A DNA stretch of 64,000 nucleotides from Zygnema cylindricum. Its lineage: Eukaryota; Streptophyta; Zygnematophyceae; Zygnematales; Zygnemataceae. The position numbers and the translations under genes were made by a program. The notes below the pieces were generated by a model, which ran no database searches, was not told the origin of the DNA, and saw nothing but the letters and a program-made list of their open reading frames with translations. The stretch is from the NCBI GenBank assembly GCA_037447655.1, contig JBBHKE010000123.1, positions 64,001 to 128,000 on the forward strand, in the 5' to 3' direction. Of the stretch, positions 12,463-23,400 are shown piece by piece; within the stretch, counting starts at the first letter, position 1; each line of letters begins with the position of its first letter.

Positions 12463-14075
12463 GTATGTTCTCCTTTCACTGGAGGAAAGTTTTCTCAGAG
12501 GAAATAAATGCCAATGTTAAATTTTCACTTTCCTATTCATGAGCTTCCCGCAAATAGATGCTCATGGTACTTCTAACCTATGGTGAGAGTATTTTATGCT
12601 GAAACATGTGGAGTGAACCAGTCTGGCCCCGAAACAAAACCCGACATTGATTCTGCTACTGAAGTTCCAAAGATTTCGTTTTGTTGATGAAATAGGACGT
12701 AAATTTTATTATGTATATAACAAAATATTTTATAGTTTTTTTGTTAAAGTCGTCTTCTCCACACTTCCTTCCGTCCCCAATACTATTCTCTCACATCTCT
12801 ATTTAGCTACGCCATCAACAACTCCTTGTTCCTCTCCACTTTTACTTTTTACACCCATTTTTTCCACCTTGTTCTTTTCCTTAATGTATCTCCCTCTCAA
12901 AATTAATCCTCCAACCTTGCCTTGTAACCATAGCTATAAAATTATTATTCAAAAAACAACAACTTTAACTGGTACTTCGATGAAGACCACACTTCTAAAA
13001 GTAGAAATTATGGATTGGTGCCGACAATGGCTTACGCCGATGTCGATCTGACCACTTTCATCGCTTTCTCTTTTCGACGACAATTATCCTCGACGGCTCT
13101 TTCTTTCTGTCCACTTTTCCCTTCCTTCCTCTCGTCACTCCTTTCCCCGTCTCCTCCAGCCTTCTTGATCCTTGCCTCCTTTTGACCTTCCTTCACCACT
13201 CCCCTGATGCTCCCTCCTCGTCTTATCTTCCTCGATTTCCTGATCTTTCCACCTGTTTCCTCTCCCTCTCTTGACGATCCTTCAGCCTCCTCCCTTCCTT
13301 CCTCCATTCTCTCTCTTCCTCCTCTCCATCTTTGCCCCTGTTCCCTCTCCTATGATCCTCTCAACATCCGTTGCATCTGATTCCTAACATCCTCATCTTT
13401 GCCTTCCATCTTCTTCACCATCCACCTTCTCTGACCCCTCCCATTTCCTCTCCTCCTCCATTGCCACCTATCTTTCCTCCATGCCGACCAACCTGATGCC
13501 ATTTCCCCTCTGCCGCCCCCTCCCCTATGCAACCCCATATATCACCTCCCTCCTCACCTCTCGCCCCACCAGTTTCTCAATCTTCTTCACCTCCTCCAAA
13601 TCCTCCACCTTCCCCATGGAGTCTTCCTCCAAGTTCACCACCACCACTATCAGGTAATACGTTTTTTTTTCATTTCTAAGCTTGTATAACTAACTCTCCA
13701 TTTGTCCCCTCGAGCCTTACTTCTTTTATTCATTTTCTTGGTTTCATTTATTTGTGGAGTATTAACTTTTAGTTTCTCGTGTTCTTGTGTGTCACAATTT
13801 TGTTCATCCTCCTCCACCGTTGTCACCTTTCACATTTTGATTTGGACCAGTGTCTCCAAGTAATAATCTAAACAAGTAAAATATTATTGAAAAGAAATTT
13901 AAAGAGACAAATGTGAGTTTCTCCCATTACATTTGTCCATAATTTTGTTCTTTTTGTTTTTTTGGCGAACTAAAAGTTAGCAAAGCATGAAAATAAAAAG
14001 AAAAAAAAACCGCGATGACTATGTATGCTTGAAATTTGGCAATAAATTGGGCAAATTATTCCATTTCTAAACACA
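12463..14075 (+). other. Downstream of gene A EGF exon, C/T-rich
   Basis: The next exon of gene A should lie here or beyond, starting with two bases of a split codon. I could not identify it. The region 12770-13620 is pyrimidine-biased (TCCTCC, CTTCC) and its apparent open frames follow from that composition. It ends at the GTGAC target duplication (14076-14080) of copia-2. Confidence 0.4.
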
Positions 14076-14080
14076 GTGAC

Positions 14081-14650
14081 CGTAACGATATTGTATTGAG
14101 CACTTACTTAGCGACGAGATACTCTCGTAGCTAAAGTAGCGACGACTAACGACGAAAGTAGTCTCGTCGCTAGATATTTGAAGTGACGTAGAAGTTAGCG
14201 ACGAAGTAGTGTCGTCGCTGGATATTTGAAGTGACGTAGAAAATGGTTGTTCGTTTCGTTTCACGCAAGTTCTAGTCGTACCGTACTAGTGACGTGGAAA
14301 TTATTTGTTCGTCTTGGTTCACGTAAAGTCTAGTCCTACCGTGTAGGTCAAGTCGGTTCACGGTTGACTTTTTGTAGTCTTACCATGTTGTACAAACCGG
14401 TTCGCAATTTTTCGGTCGTATGTTTCGGCGCGTTGACTCTTACACGTTTTAGTTGTGTAAATATATATACTTGTTGGGACTTAGTGGTTTATCTATCTTT
14501 TGGAGGCGTAGCTTGTTAAGGAGGCGTAGAAAGGTCAGAAGTAAAAGGAAGGAAGAAAAGGAGTTGTATTTGCATTGTGCTTAATATATTGAATGCTTTT
14601 GGAGGAACACCATTGTTGTGTGTGTATTTTATTTGGTTTGTAATCTTTCA
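14081..14650 (+). repeat. 5' LTR of copia-2
   Basis: It begins CGTAACGATATTG (terminal TG lost to CG) and ends CTTTCA. It contains two tandem copies of a palindromic module (AGCGACGAAGTAGTGTCGTC) near 14150-14240. It aligns base for base with 19572-20141. Confidence 0.95.
14459..14470 (+). promoter_or_regulatory. Putative TATA box in copia-2 5' LTR
   Basis: AAATATATATAC lies in the second half of the LTR, where U3 promoters of LTR elements sit. It is the only strong TATA-like run in the LTR. Inference from position and sequence. Confidence 0.5.
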
Positions 14651-14652
14651 AT

Positions 14653-14664
14653 TGGTATCGGAGC
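14653..14664 (+). other. Primer-binding site of copia-2
   Basis: TGGTATCGGAGC lies two bases after the LTR end. It is one base from the usual plant copia site TGGTATCAGAGC, which pairs with initiator tRNA-Met. Confidence 0.85.
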
Positions 14665-14688
14665 AGGTTACTGGCAACACTTGCCGGT

Positions 14689-15965
14689 ATGGCGGAGAAA
14701 GGGAAATCCTTGGCGGAACCTAGTGGAGGAGCTAGTGGGGGAGTTAGTGGAGGAGGAGTTACAGGGACAGAATATGATGAGTATGTTGTATGGGGGAAGA
14801 AAAATGTGAAGATGGAGGAAGGAACGTTTGAACGCTTTCAAGAGTTTCTCAAAACACAAGAAGATGATGGAGATAGAGGAGTAAGTGGAGACTCACGCAA
14901 CTCTAAGAAAATAAAGAAAATGAAGTGGAATTCTAAAATTTATCAGGAAGAGGAGGAGATCCAAGATGATGATTTTAAAGTGTTTAATAAAACCATCGTC
15001 TTCACGGGTTCTTACTATGCAATTTGGAAGAGATACATTCGAGGAGCATTCACACTGAAAAAGCTTTGGGACATCGTTATCGGGGAAGAAACACGACCGG
15101 ATCCTTCTGTGGATCCAGCCGGAGCACATAAGTGGGACAAGAAAGATATGGCGGCCTCCACAACACTTATACAAAGTTGTGCTAGTTCTATGCATGAACA
15201 CCTTCTAACTCATAATAGGGCTTTTGATTGTTGGACCGCTTTGCAAAATGCATTTGAAAAAGGGTTTGAGGCAAATGAAAATTATCTCTTTTAAGAATAT
15301 ATTGGGTTTAGAATGAAGGAGAATGAATCCACTGATGATGGAGTCAAAAGGTTTAATGTCATCATAGAACAACTTAACTCACTCAATAACTTTCCTACAA
15401 AAAAAGAAAGGTTGTTTGTCTTTATGAGGAGTCTTCTAAGCAAGTTAGCGGTAGGAAAAGAGGTAATCAAGGGGCAAGAGAAACCAACAATGGCATACGC
15501 TATCAATCACTTGAAGAGTACGGAGAAAGAGAAAGCAACACCGAAAGAGGAAAACAAGGGGTCATCCTATCAGAGTTATCAAGAGGAGGATGACGGAGGA
15601 GCTTACAGCTTTAGAGGATCTAAGGGGAGAGGAGGTGGACACCGTGGACGACAAGGCAGGTCACATGGTCCAAAGAGAGGCTCATATATCAACGTGATAC
15701 CTCTCAGATGACTTATTACAATTGTAACGAGATTGGGCATGGATCTTTTGAATGCCCAGACAAAAGTAAAGAGTGTAACGTTTGTCATAAATGGGGACAC
15801 ATTGGTCGCGGTTGTTATCAAAACAAGGGAAACAATCGCGGAGGGGGACAATTTAGAGGCAAAGGAAGTGGAGGAATTGGTTCATCAGGTAGAGGGGATT
15901 TTGTTGGGGATGGGCCAGCGGGACAGGATCAAGAATTCTTCATTTCACTTATGGAGGAATCATAG
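14689..15965 (+). pseudogene. Copia-2 gag with zinc knuckles
   Basis: A frame opens at ATG 14689 (MAEKGKSLAEPSGG) and runs 201 codons to a stop at 15292. Gag continues in a second frame (about 15313-15711; RFNVIIEQLN, then a Gly/Arg-rich stretch) and a third (15708-15965). The third holds two knuckles: YNCNEIGHGSFEC lacks the first Cys, while CNVCHKWGHIGRGC is a complete CX2CX4HX4C. The core TLIQSCASSMHEHLLTH matches copia-1. Gag would package element RNA. Two frame breaks prevent a full protein. Confidence 0.88.
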
Positions 15966-15976
15966 GAAAAAGAAGA

Positions 15977-16125
15977 TATCCTATTTTACACACGGGGCAA
16001 AGAGAGTAAAGGAAAATTTAACAATTGGATCATAAACTCAGTTGCTACCCATCTTATTTTACACACGGGGCAAAGAGAGTAAAGGAAAATTCAACAATTG
16101 GATCATAAACTCTGTTGCTACCCAT
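15977..16125 (+). repeat. 75-bp tandem duplication in copia-2
   Basis: A segment beginning TTTTACACACGGGGCAAAG is present twice in direct order, near 15982 and 16059, with one or two differences. It lies between gag and integrase, in the region expected for protease, and destroys that frame. Confidence 0.85.
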
Positions 16126-16479
16126 CACATATGTTCAGACCTAAGACTATTCAGTGATATTAGGATAATCACTATACCAAAACCCATCATAGTGGCTAAC
16201 GATCGATGATGGTTTTTGACACAGTGGGAACAGTACGATAGGATCTACCGACACAAAATAGGGAAGGGAAAACTAGAGTCAATAGAGTACGTTTTAATAA
16301 TGTGCTTTATAATCCGAGGGGGTGCATCAATCTTTTGAATGTCTCACAACTTCAAAGGAAAGGTGGAAAAGCCACATGCATGTAAGGGGTAGAATCATTT
16401 TGAGTAGTAAAACAGGACCATTTGCAAAGAGGGTTGTAACTTAAAATATGCAAAATAGGCTGATTTGGAGAAAACCAGA

Positions 16480-17884
16480 AAATAGGACGGTGGACGATAA
16501 AAGGCACGTGCATTCGGCTGAGGTCAACAAAGAGGACCTCACGTTGTGGCATCATCGTATGTGTCACACTTTAGAGAGTAATATCAAAGAGATGATTCGT
16601 CATGGTGCGGTTTGAGGACTTGACGGAGAAAAGGTTATTGGATGTGTAGGATGCACAAAAAGAAAGCATAAAAAGAAGCCTCATCCGGTGAAAGACCTTC
16701 AGTTCAAAAAAAAATGCCCTTTTAGACCTAGTTCATGTAGACCTTTGTGGTGACATACATCTAGAAACCATTGGAAAAAATAAATACATTATGGTGATTG
16801 TTGATGATTTCAGCAAAAAGACATGGGTGTACCTTTTGATACATGGGTGTTTTGAAGGCAAAATCAAAAGCATTAGAGACATTTAAAGATTTTGTGGTTA
16901 TGGCTGAGATGGAAAGTAGGAGGCAAGTAAAAGCAGTACGATCAGACCGCGGAGGTGAATTTTTTGCCTTCACCAAATATTGTAAAGAGACGGGGATTAA
17001 GCAGCAGTTCACGGCTCCTTATTCCTTACAATCAAATGAAATAGCAGAGAGGAAAAATTGGACATTGCAAGAGATGGTGAGGGCCATGCTCCATACAAAA
17101 AAACTCACTCATTGTCTTTGTGGAGAGGCAATCAGGGCGGCTAATCATGTTACCAACCGGAGAATAAACTTGGCTTTAGGTAACAAAACACCGGAGGAAC
17201 TTTGGAGTGGACAAGTGCCTATGGTAAAACATTTAAGGATTTGGGGATGTGAGGCTATGGGGTATGTAGAGGAAAGAAACCGAGAGAGGAAGATTGCAGC
17301 ACGGTCATGGGAAGGATACTTTGTGGGGTATAGTGAAAACTCGACGCAGTATCAGATTTATAATCCCGTTACTAGGAGGGTCCGAGAGTCTAGAAATGTA
17401 GAGTTCAATGAAAATTTGGAATGGATGGTAAAACAAGCAAATGAGTCTAAACGGGCCCTAGATTACGAGGAGGATAGTCATTTTGAAAATTTCACAAGAG
17501 AGGAGGAAGAAAAAGAAGTCTTGATAGAGGTAGGGACAAAGAAAAAGGTGCAATTTGTATAGCAGGCTTTGGAGAAAGTTCGAAAACCTAAGTCCAGCAG
17601 CAACGAAGCACAAAGCACAGGGGGACAAGGTCATTAGAGAATCATCCACTCACACAAATAATGTGACATCAGAAGAGACACCTTTTGAGAAGGAGGGTGA
17701 TAACAAGATTGAGAACAGTGATTCGGATAAAAAAATTGCAGAAGACGTACGAAAAAGCAAGAGATCAACGAAAGGGAATGCACAAGAACGATTCTCACCA
17801 AGGCAGTCTTATAAAAAGCAAACCAGTTATCAGAGGGCAATTTCCGAGCTTAGAGAAAGAAGGGCGGAATCTTTTCTCTTATGA
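16480..17884 (+). pseudogene. Copia-2 integrase region
   Basis: An HHCC-type zinc segment is recognisable (LWHHRMCHTLESNIKEMI, then GCVGCTKRKHKK) at about 16540-16670. The rve core follows in an open frame at 16843-17562 (AVRSDRGGEFFAFTKYC, NEIAERKNWTLQEMVRAML). The segment ELWSGQVPMVKHLRIWGC is typical of copia integrases. Frames are interrupted near 16617, 16710 and 16840, and the linker to RT continues in other frames to 17884. Integrase would insert cDNA; this copy is broken. Confidence 0.9.
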
Positions 17885-17995
17885 AAGGCAATTACAGAAA
17901 ATTGTCTGGCCGATCCTCAATCATATCAAGAGGTTAGAGACTCGGACGGATGGGAGGAGAAGTGGAAACCGGCATTTATAAAGGATTATAATTAT

Positions 17996-19537
17996 GTGAA
18001 AGCAAATGGGTGCTTCGAAGAAGTAGACTTACCAGTTGGTAAGAAGGCGATAGACTCAATGTGGGTTTTTAAAACAAAGACGGGTGCCTCAGGAGAAATT
18101 CTTAAGTATAAGGTGCGGTTAGTATGTAAAGGCTTTCAGCAAAAAAAGGGTATTGATTATTCAGAGACTTTTGCTCATGTGGTTAAGTTTGATTCTTTGC
18201 GAGCAATTATTGCAATGGCGGCGGCGGAAAGAATGCATATCCAACAGATGGATGTAGAGATAACTTTCTTAAATGGAGAATTACAAGAGGAGATGTATAT
18301 GAAAATTCTAGGAGTTCCTGGAAAAAATGGAAAAGTATGGAGCTTGTGGAAGGCTTTGTATGGTTTGAAGCAGGCACCAAGAACATGGAACCATAAGCTT
18401 CATAAGGTCTTACGGGATTCATGAGGCTTAGCAGATTGTGCAGTGTATATTTGGGGAGAAGGTAGGGACATGGTAATTTTCAATGTTTACGTAGATGATT
18501 TCATTTCTATCTCTCACAATTTGGATTTACTTGGAGAATTTAAGATTGAATTTCGGAAGTATTTTAAAATCATAGACTTAGGAGATGCACAATACATTGT
18601 GGGAATTCATATTTAGAGGAGGAACGGAGATATTAAGTTGAGCCAAGAACAATATGCAAAAGAGGTACTTGAAAGATTTGGGTTTTTAGATTGTAAGCCA
18701 CTTGGAACTCCCCTTGATCCTCGTGATAAGCTTTCTAATTTTGTTAAAAGTCCTAAGGTTGATGTTCCGTGTAGGGAGGCGGTTGGTAACTTGATGTATT
18801 CAAGTGTCGGTACTAGACCTGACATTAGTGCCGCAGTGAGTGTCGTTAGTCGGTATTGTGGCAATCCAAAAAAAATACATCATTAGTGCCGCAGTGAGTG
18901 TCGTTAGTCGGTATTGTGGCAATCCAAAAAAAATACATTAGTGCCGCAGTGAGTGTCGTTAGTTGGTATTGTGGCAATCCGAAAAAAAATACATTGACAG
19001 GCGGTAAAGAGAATATTTAGGTATTTGGCGGGAACACTTAGTCTTGGAATAGTTTATCAAAAAAATGAGAGCTTGAGTTGTTATGGATATTGTGATGCCG
19101 ACTATGGAGGGAACCATGATTCAAGAAGGTCTACGTCAAGATATGTGTTTTTACTTGCAAGAGGAGCCATCTCGTGGAATTCCCGCTTGCAACCTACTGT
19201 GGCACTTTCATCAACGGAGGCGGAGTATATGGCTGCATGTCATGCTGCGAAGAATGCTGTGTGGATTAAAAAAATTGTATCAGAGGTTGGAGTGGAAAAA
19301 AAATGCATTCAAATACTAAGTGATAATATGTCTTCCATTGCACTTAGTAAAAATCCTATTTTACATAAGCGCACTAAACACATTAAAATTCAGTGGCATT
19401 TTGTTCGAGATTTGGTTGCGGAAAAAGAAGTTGAATTTTCATTTGTTCCTACAAAAGAACAAGCTGCTGATATGTTAATCAAAGCAGCATTGAAGGAAGT
19501 CTATGAAATGGGAAAGAAGTTAGTGGGCATGGAGTAA
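17996..19537 (+). pseudogene. Copia-2 reverse transcriptase and RNase H
   Basis: RT opens at 17996 (SMWVFKTKTG, MDVEITFLNGELQEEM, YGLKQAPRTW) and meets a stop at 18422. The YVDD box lies at about 18488-18500 (NVYVDDFISIS). A further stop is at 18616. The thumb/connection segment is 18638-18886 (VGNLMYSSVGTRPDI). RNase H is 19025-19537 (YCDADYGGNHDSRRS, WNSRLQPTVALSSTEAEYM, HKRTKHI) and ends in TAA near the polypurine tract. All domains are present but split by stops and a triplication. Confidence 0.92.
18826..18995 (+). repeat. Tandem triplication inside copia-2 RT
   Basis: A unit of about 55-60 bp (ATTAGTGCCGCAGTGAGTGT through GGCAATCCAAAAAAAA) occurs three times in a row with few changes. 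The A-runs at the unit ends suggest slippage or strand transfer during reverse transcription. Confidence 0.88.
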
Positions 19538-19571
19538 GAGGGGGCTTTGAGTGTCTCATTAAGAGGGGGAA

Positions 19572-20141
19572 TGTTAGGATATTGTACTGAGCACTTACTT
19601 AGCGATGAGATACTCTCGTAGCTAAAGTAGCGACGACTAGGGACAAAAGTAGTCTCGTCGCTAGATATTTGAAGTGACGTAGAAGTTAGCGACGAAGTAG
19701 TGTCGTCGCTGGATATTTGAAGTGACGTAGAAAATGGTTGTTCGTTTCGTTTCACGCAAGTTCTAGTCGTACCGTACTAGTGACGTGGAAATTATTTGTT
19801 CGTCTTGGTTCACGTAAAGTCTAGTCCTACCGTGTAGGTCAAGTCGGTTCACGGTTGACTTTTTGTAGTCTTACCATGTTGTACAAACCGGTTCGCAATT
19901 TTTCGGTCGTATGTTTCGGCGCGTTGACTCTTACACGTTTTAGTTGTGTAAATATATATACTTGTTGGGACTTAGTGGTTTATCTATCTTTTGGAGGCGT
20001 AGCTTGTTAAGGAGGCGTAGAAAGGTCAGAAGTAAAAGGAAGGAAGAAAAGGAGTTGTATTTGCATTGTGCTTAATATATTGAATGCTTTTGGAGGAACA
20101 CCATTGTTGTGTGTGTATTTTATTTGGTTTCTAATCTTTCA
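19572..20141 (+). repeat. 3' LTR of copia-2
   Basis: It begins TGTTAGGATATTG and ends CTTTCA, preceded by the polypurine tract AAGAGGGGGAA and followed by target duplication GTGAC (20142-20146). It keeps the canonical TG...CA ends that the 5' copy has lost. Confidence 0.95.
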
Positions 20142-20146
20142 GTGAC

Positions 20147-20345
20147 ATCATTTCCTCTTCACGATTCCCTTTCCCAAAAGCCAGTTTACAGTTTTCGAAA
20201 AAAATAGCCAGAAGCTCCAAATTTCCAACAACAAGATAGTCGTTGGCATTATGCAAATAATCATATAAATCAAGATAGTTCATGGTTAGCATGGCGACCA
20301 TCATTTCCGGAATTTCCATGACTATTAATTGTATTCATGTTTTAC
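20147..20345 (-). repeat. Relic sequence shared with 57940-58130
   Basis: On the minus strand this reads as a short open frame (MMVAMLTMNYLDLYDYLHN). A diverged copy on the + strand at 57955-58130 reads MMVIMLTMNYLDFYEY, so the segment is duplicated together with the LRR-EGF loci. In both cases it lies downstream of an EGF exon and points toward it. Copia-2 inserted at its end; without the element the frame would run on only a few codons to a stop near 14065. It may be a decayed gene or non-coding repeat. I do not recognise the family. Confidence 0.4.
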
Positions 20346-20415
20346 TAAAACAAGAGAGTTCCATAGAGTGCAGGATGGAGAGTTCTTAGCAAATCCACAA
20401 GGAGGTATACTAAAG

Positions 20416-23400
20416 ATTTCCTTTGGATGATGTGGGACCAGGAAGTATCTTGCTGCAAATCAAAGCAAGGCTTATTGATCGAAGTGATAAACTTGCTAGA
20501 TGGGAATATTTGTCCGATGTATGCCAGTGGAAGCAAGTGACTTGCGATAACAAGATCGTAATCAAGCTGTATGTATTTCTTAACTTTTAATGGATATTAT
20601 ATGCATTATGCATGATATATAACAACGAATTTACAAATTTAAAAAATATATGTTCATCATTCTATAAAATCTTCAAACCTGTATAACAAAGCTATCGACT
20701 TTATGTAACAAAAGAATAACTACTTTAACAGTTACCAGTATGGTTTGTTATGTATCAAAATTTTTCATTATTGCCGTGGCTCATTTCCTCTCAAATGTAG
20801 CTCTTCACAATCACAACAATTTTATGTCTCCCACTTTTTAAACTCAGTCACTCATTACATCCCGTAATTCTTTTTAAGTCTAACTTACCTTATATACAGA
20901 TTAATTTTGCTATATCATTCCCCTTAAAATCCCAACAAACGTATTGAGGTATCTGCCCGAAGAAAACTGAACAAATGGACAAACGGCTTTTTCGTTCAGG
21001 GAGTTTCGGAAAACCATAGGAAAAAGTGGTCAAGATATTTTTCACCTTCTTTTGGAGGCTAACCTCTTAAATAGGCTACTAAAGGTAACCCTTGCCTTTA
21101 GGTGAAAATGAAAAGAATACACAAGCCCCTCCACCCTCCTAAGCCTCCACTAGACGACTAACTGATTGGATCGGCAATTGTGAGCAGTCTCCCTTGATTC
21201 CACCAGTCAGCTAATTATATAAGCCATTGGTACTCACCTTCTTAAAAAAAAGAATGATCCTTAGCCTATCTCAAGAAGAAAGAGCGGTTGGAGAACATTT
21301 AAACACGAGAGGACCAAATCAATACAATCAATGTTACATGATTGGATATTCAGACCATAATTTTCAATTTCAGTCCTTTTAGTCAAGCAAGCTTGTCTGA
21401 TCAGTAAATCTCAATGTACGCATCATTTTAAAATAGAAAAAAGTGATTATCAAAGGCTCCTGTTTTTTACTGCAGGGATCTTTCAGGACTTGGTTTGGGA
21501 GGGGTCATATCCGAAGCCATGGGCCTTTTGGATACTCTTCTAGAGCTGTAAGTGAAGACATAGGCACTTGATTTGGCCTTGTTAGCGATTGTAGCACATA
21601 TGCTGGTAATTATAATTTGTGGCATATTTTCCTTACAGGGTTCCTGGGCATAATTACTGTTGTCTGCATGAGCAACAGATGAACTGGTAGTGAAGTCTCT
21701 AAAGTCACATTTGAATTCAATTGAGGTGATGTTTCAGAAGGAATTTGATTGCATGAGCTTAACATGATTATCACCATGTTGTTTCAATGATTTATCTTTC
21801 AGAGATTTATCATTCAATGATTTAAGTGGACCCGTACCAATGTCTCTGGGAAATTTACGAAAGCTTAGATCACTGTGAGTATGACAATTATTATTTTTAT
21901 GTCCCATAACAAAACAATAATGCCAGTCTCTCAGGACAAAGTCAGTGCTATAAATTCCTTTTGTCCCTATTTGAAGTATTGATGCATAGCTGCATGTATT
22001 GTTGCTATCAATCCTTACATTTTTATGAAGAAAGAATGGTTTTAATGTGAATCATAGCATTTTTTTTGGATCATATATATATCGGATATTTCTGAAAACT
22101 TAAGCTCATTGGCGGTAACCCCAACTTGAGAGCTTTTAAATTCAAAAAATTCATCCATCTTCTAAGCTTGAATTTGCAAGGTGAAACAATCCATGCATTC
22201 TGATTTCTGATTTTCTATAGGTTTAAATTTGAAGTTTGCTGAACCAAAATTTTTACAAGTTTTAGATAGCTTTTTTCATTTGTTTTCATTTTTCGGTCCA
22301 GATCTCCGTTTAAAACCATACCTACTCTTAAAGTTTGGAAAGAATGATTGGCTATCCTAAGGTGGATTTTGCTTAACCTTTATCACATGTTTTTCAGTTT
22401 TTTTTTTTTTAAATGCTGAAAAGTGGACAGCTTCATGCCCTCTAAATGAGGGTCAAAGTCATCATGATTGCCATTTTTTTGTTTTGTTGGTTTAAAATTG
22501 AAGAATATTTTATGCTCCTACGTGAAGACTCAATATTTCCTATCCAAAAACCAAAAACAGCCTAAAAGGACACGTACAGGCTGTTCCAGACGGACCTAAT
22601 GATTACATTATATCTGTTAGCAAATAGTCACCAAATGTGACCGTTAGGCTGTGAAGGGGTTAAACTTGATTTTTTCCCATAAAATTCAAGGATTTAAGAG
22701 CATTGAATAAACTCATGCCAAATGAACAAAAAAAGAAAAAAAAACATTGTTTAGATTTTTATGCTCCAGTTTTTTAATTTTTCAAAATTTTACAATACAT
22801 GCAAAAATGGGGTCAAAACGACCAACCGGATGTACATGTTTTCCCAAAGAATGAAATACATATTATTTTTCTGATATTAGAACTGAAAAAAAAAACGGAC
22901 ATCGCAAATCCACAAAATTGCAGGAATAAATAATATACTACTAAATGACTTTTCGTCCTCCAAAATCGCGTCCTCATTTGGAAATTTTTTGGATTTCCCT
23001 ATAATTTACATCAAATAATGAGTTCAGGATCACGTCGACTGACGCTAGAATAATTGATCGAAAAAGGTTCAAATATGCCTCCATATTTGGTGTGGTGCTT
23101 AAAAGTGTGAGATGCTTTGATTTGTGACAGAAATTTGCGAAAAAATCAGTTGAGTGGTGGGATACCCGCATCCTTCAAAAATTTAACGAGTCTTCAAGTA
23201 TTGTAAGATGACTTTGTGTATCATTTCAACCATTATAGGACAAGAATGAATACATGGACATTACTGTCCCAAAAAGTGAAGTGTGCATTATATTGCAAGA
23301 TGCAAATGAGTGTGATGGAAGTAATGCAGATTCAACGCGGAAAAAACACACAATTGAAGCAAATAACATTTTGTATGAACATCACACTTGCTGTATAGGT

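Larger units (their letters stand above)
14081..20141 (+). mobile_element. Copia-2: full-length Ty1/copia retrotransposon, young insertion with broken frames
   Basis: Two 570-bp LTRs (14081-14650 and 19572-20141) flank gag, zinc knuckles, integrase, RT and RNase H in copia order. Identical GTGAC repeats flank it (14076-14080 and 20142-20146). A primer-binding site (TGGTATCGGAGC, initiator-Met type) follows the 5' LTR and a polypurine tract (AAGAGGGGGAA) precedes the 3' LTR. By eye the LTRs differ at about nine positions, eight in the first ~85 bp. Despite this youth, gag and pol carry several stops, frameshifts and local tandem duplications, so it is non-autonomous now and may have been copied in trans. 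Confidence 0.95.

Noticed and set aside
12961-13050. Possible last exon of gene A ending MDWCRQWLTPMSI
   Set aside because: The acceptor and phase can be made to fit, but there is no homology to gene C or D and the flanking DNA is low-complexity.
21640-21740. Possible extra LRR exon after the acceptor-like TTACAG at 21639
   Set aside because: In the required phase it meets a stop after 17 codons and has no LRR spacing or donor at 72 nt.
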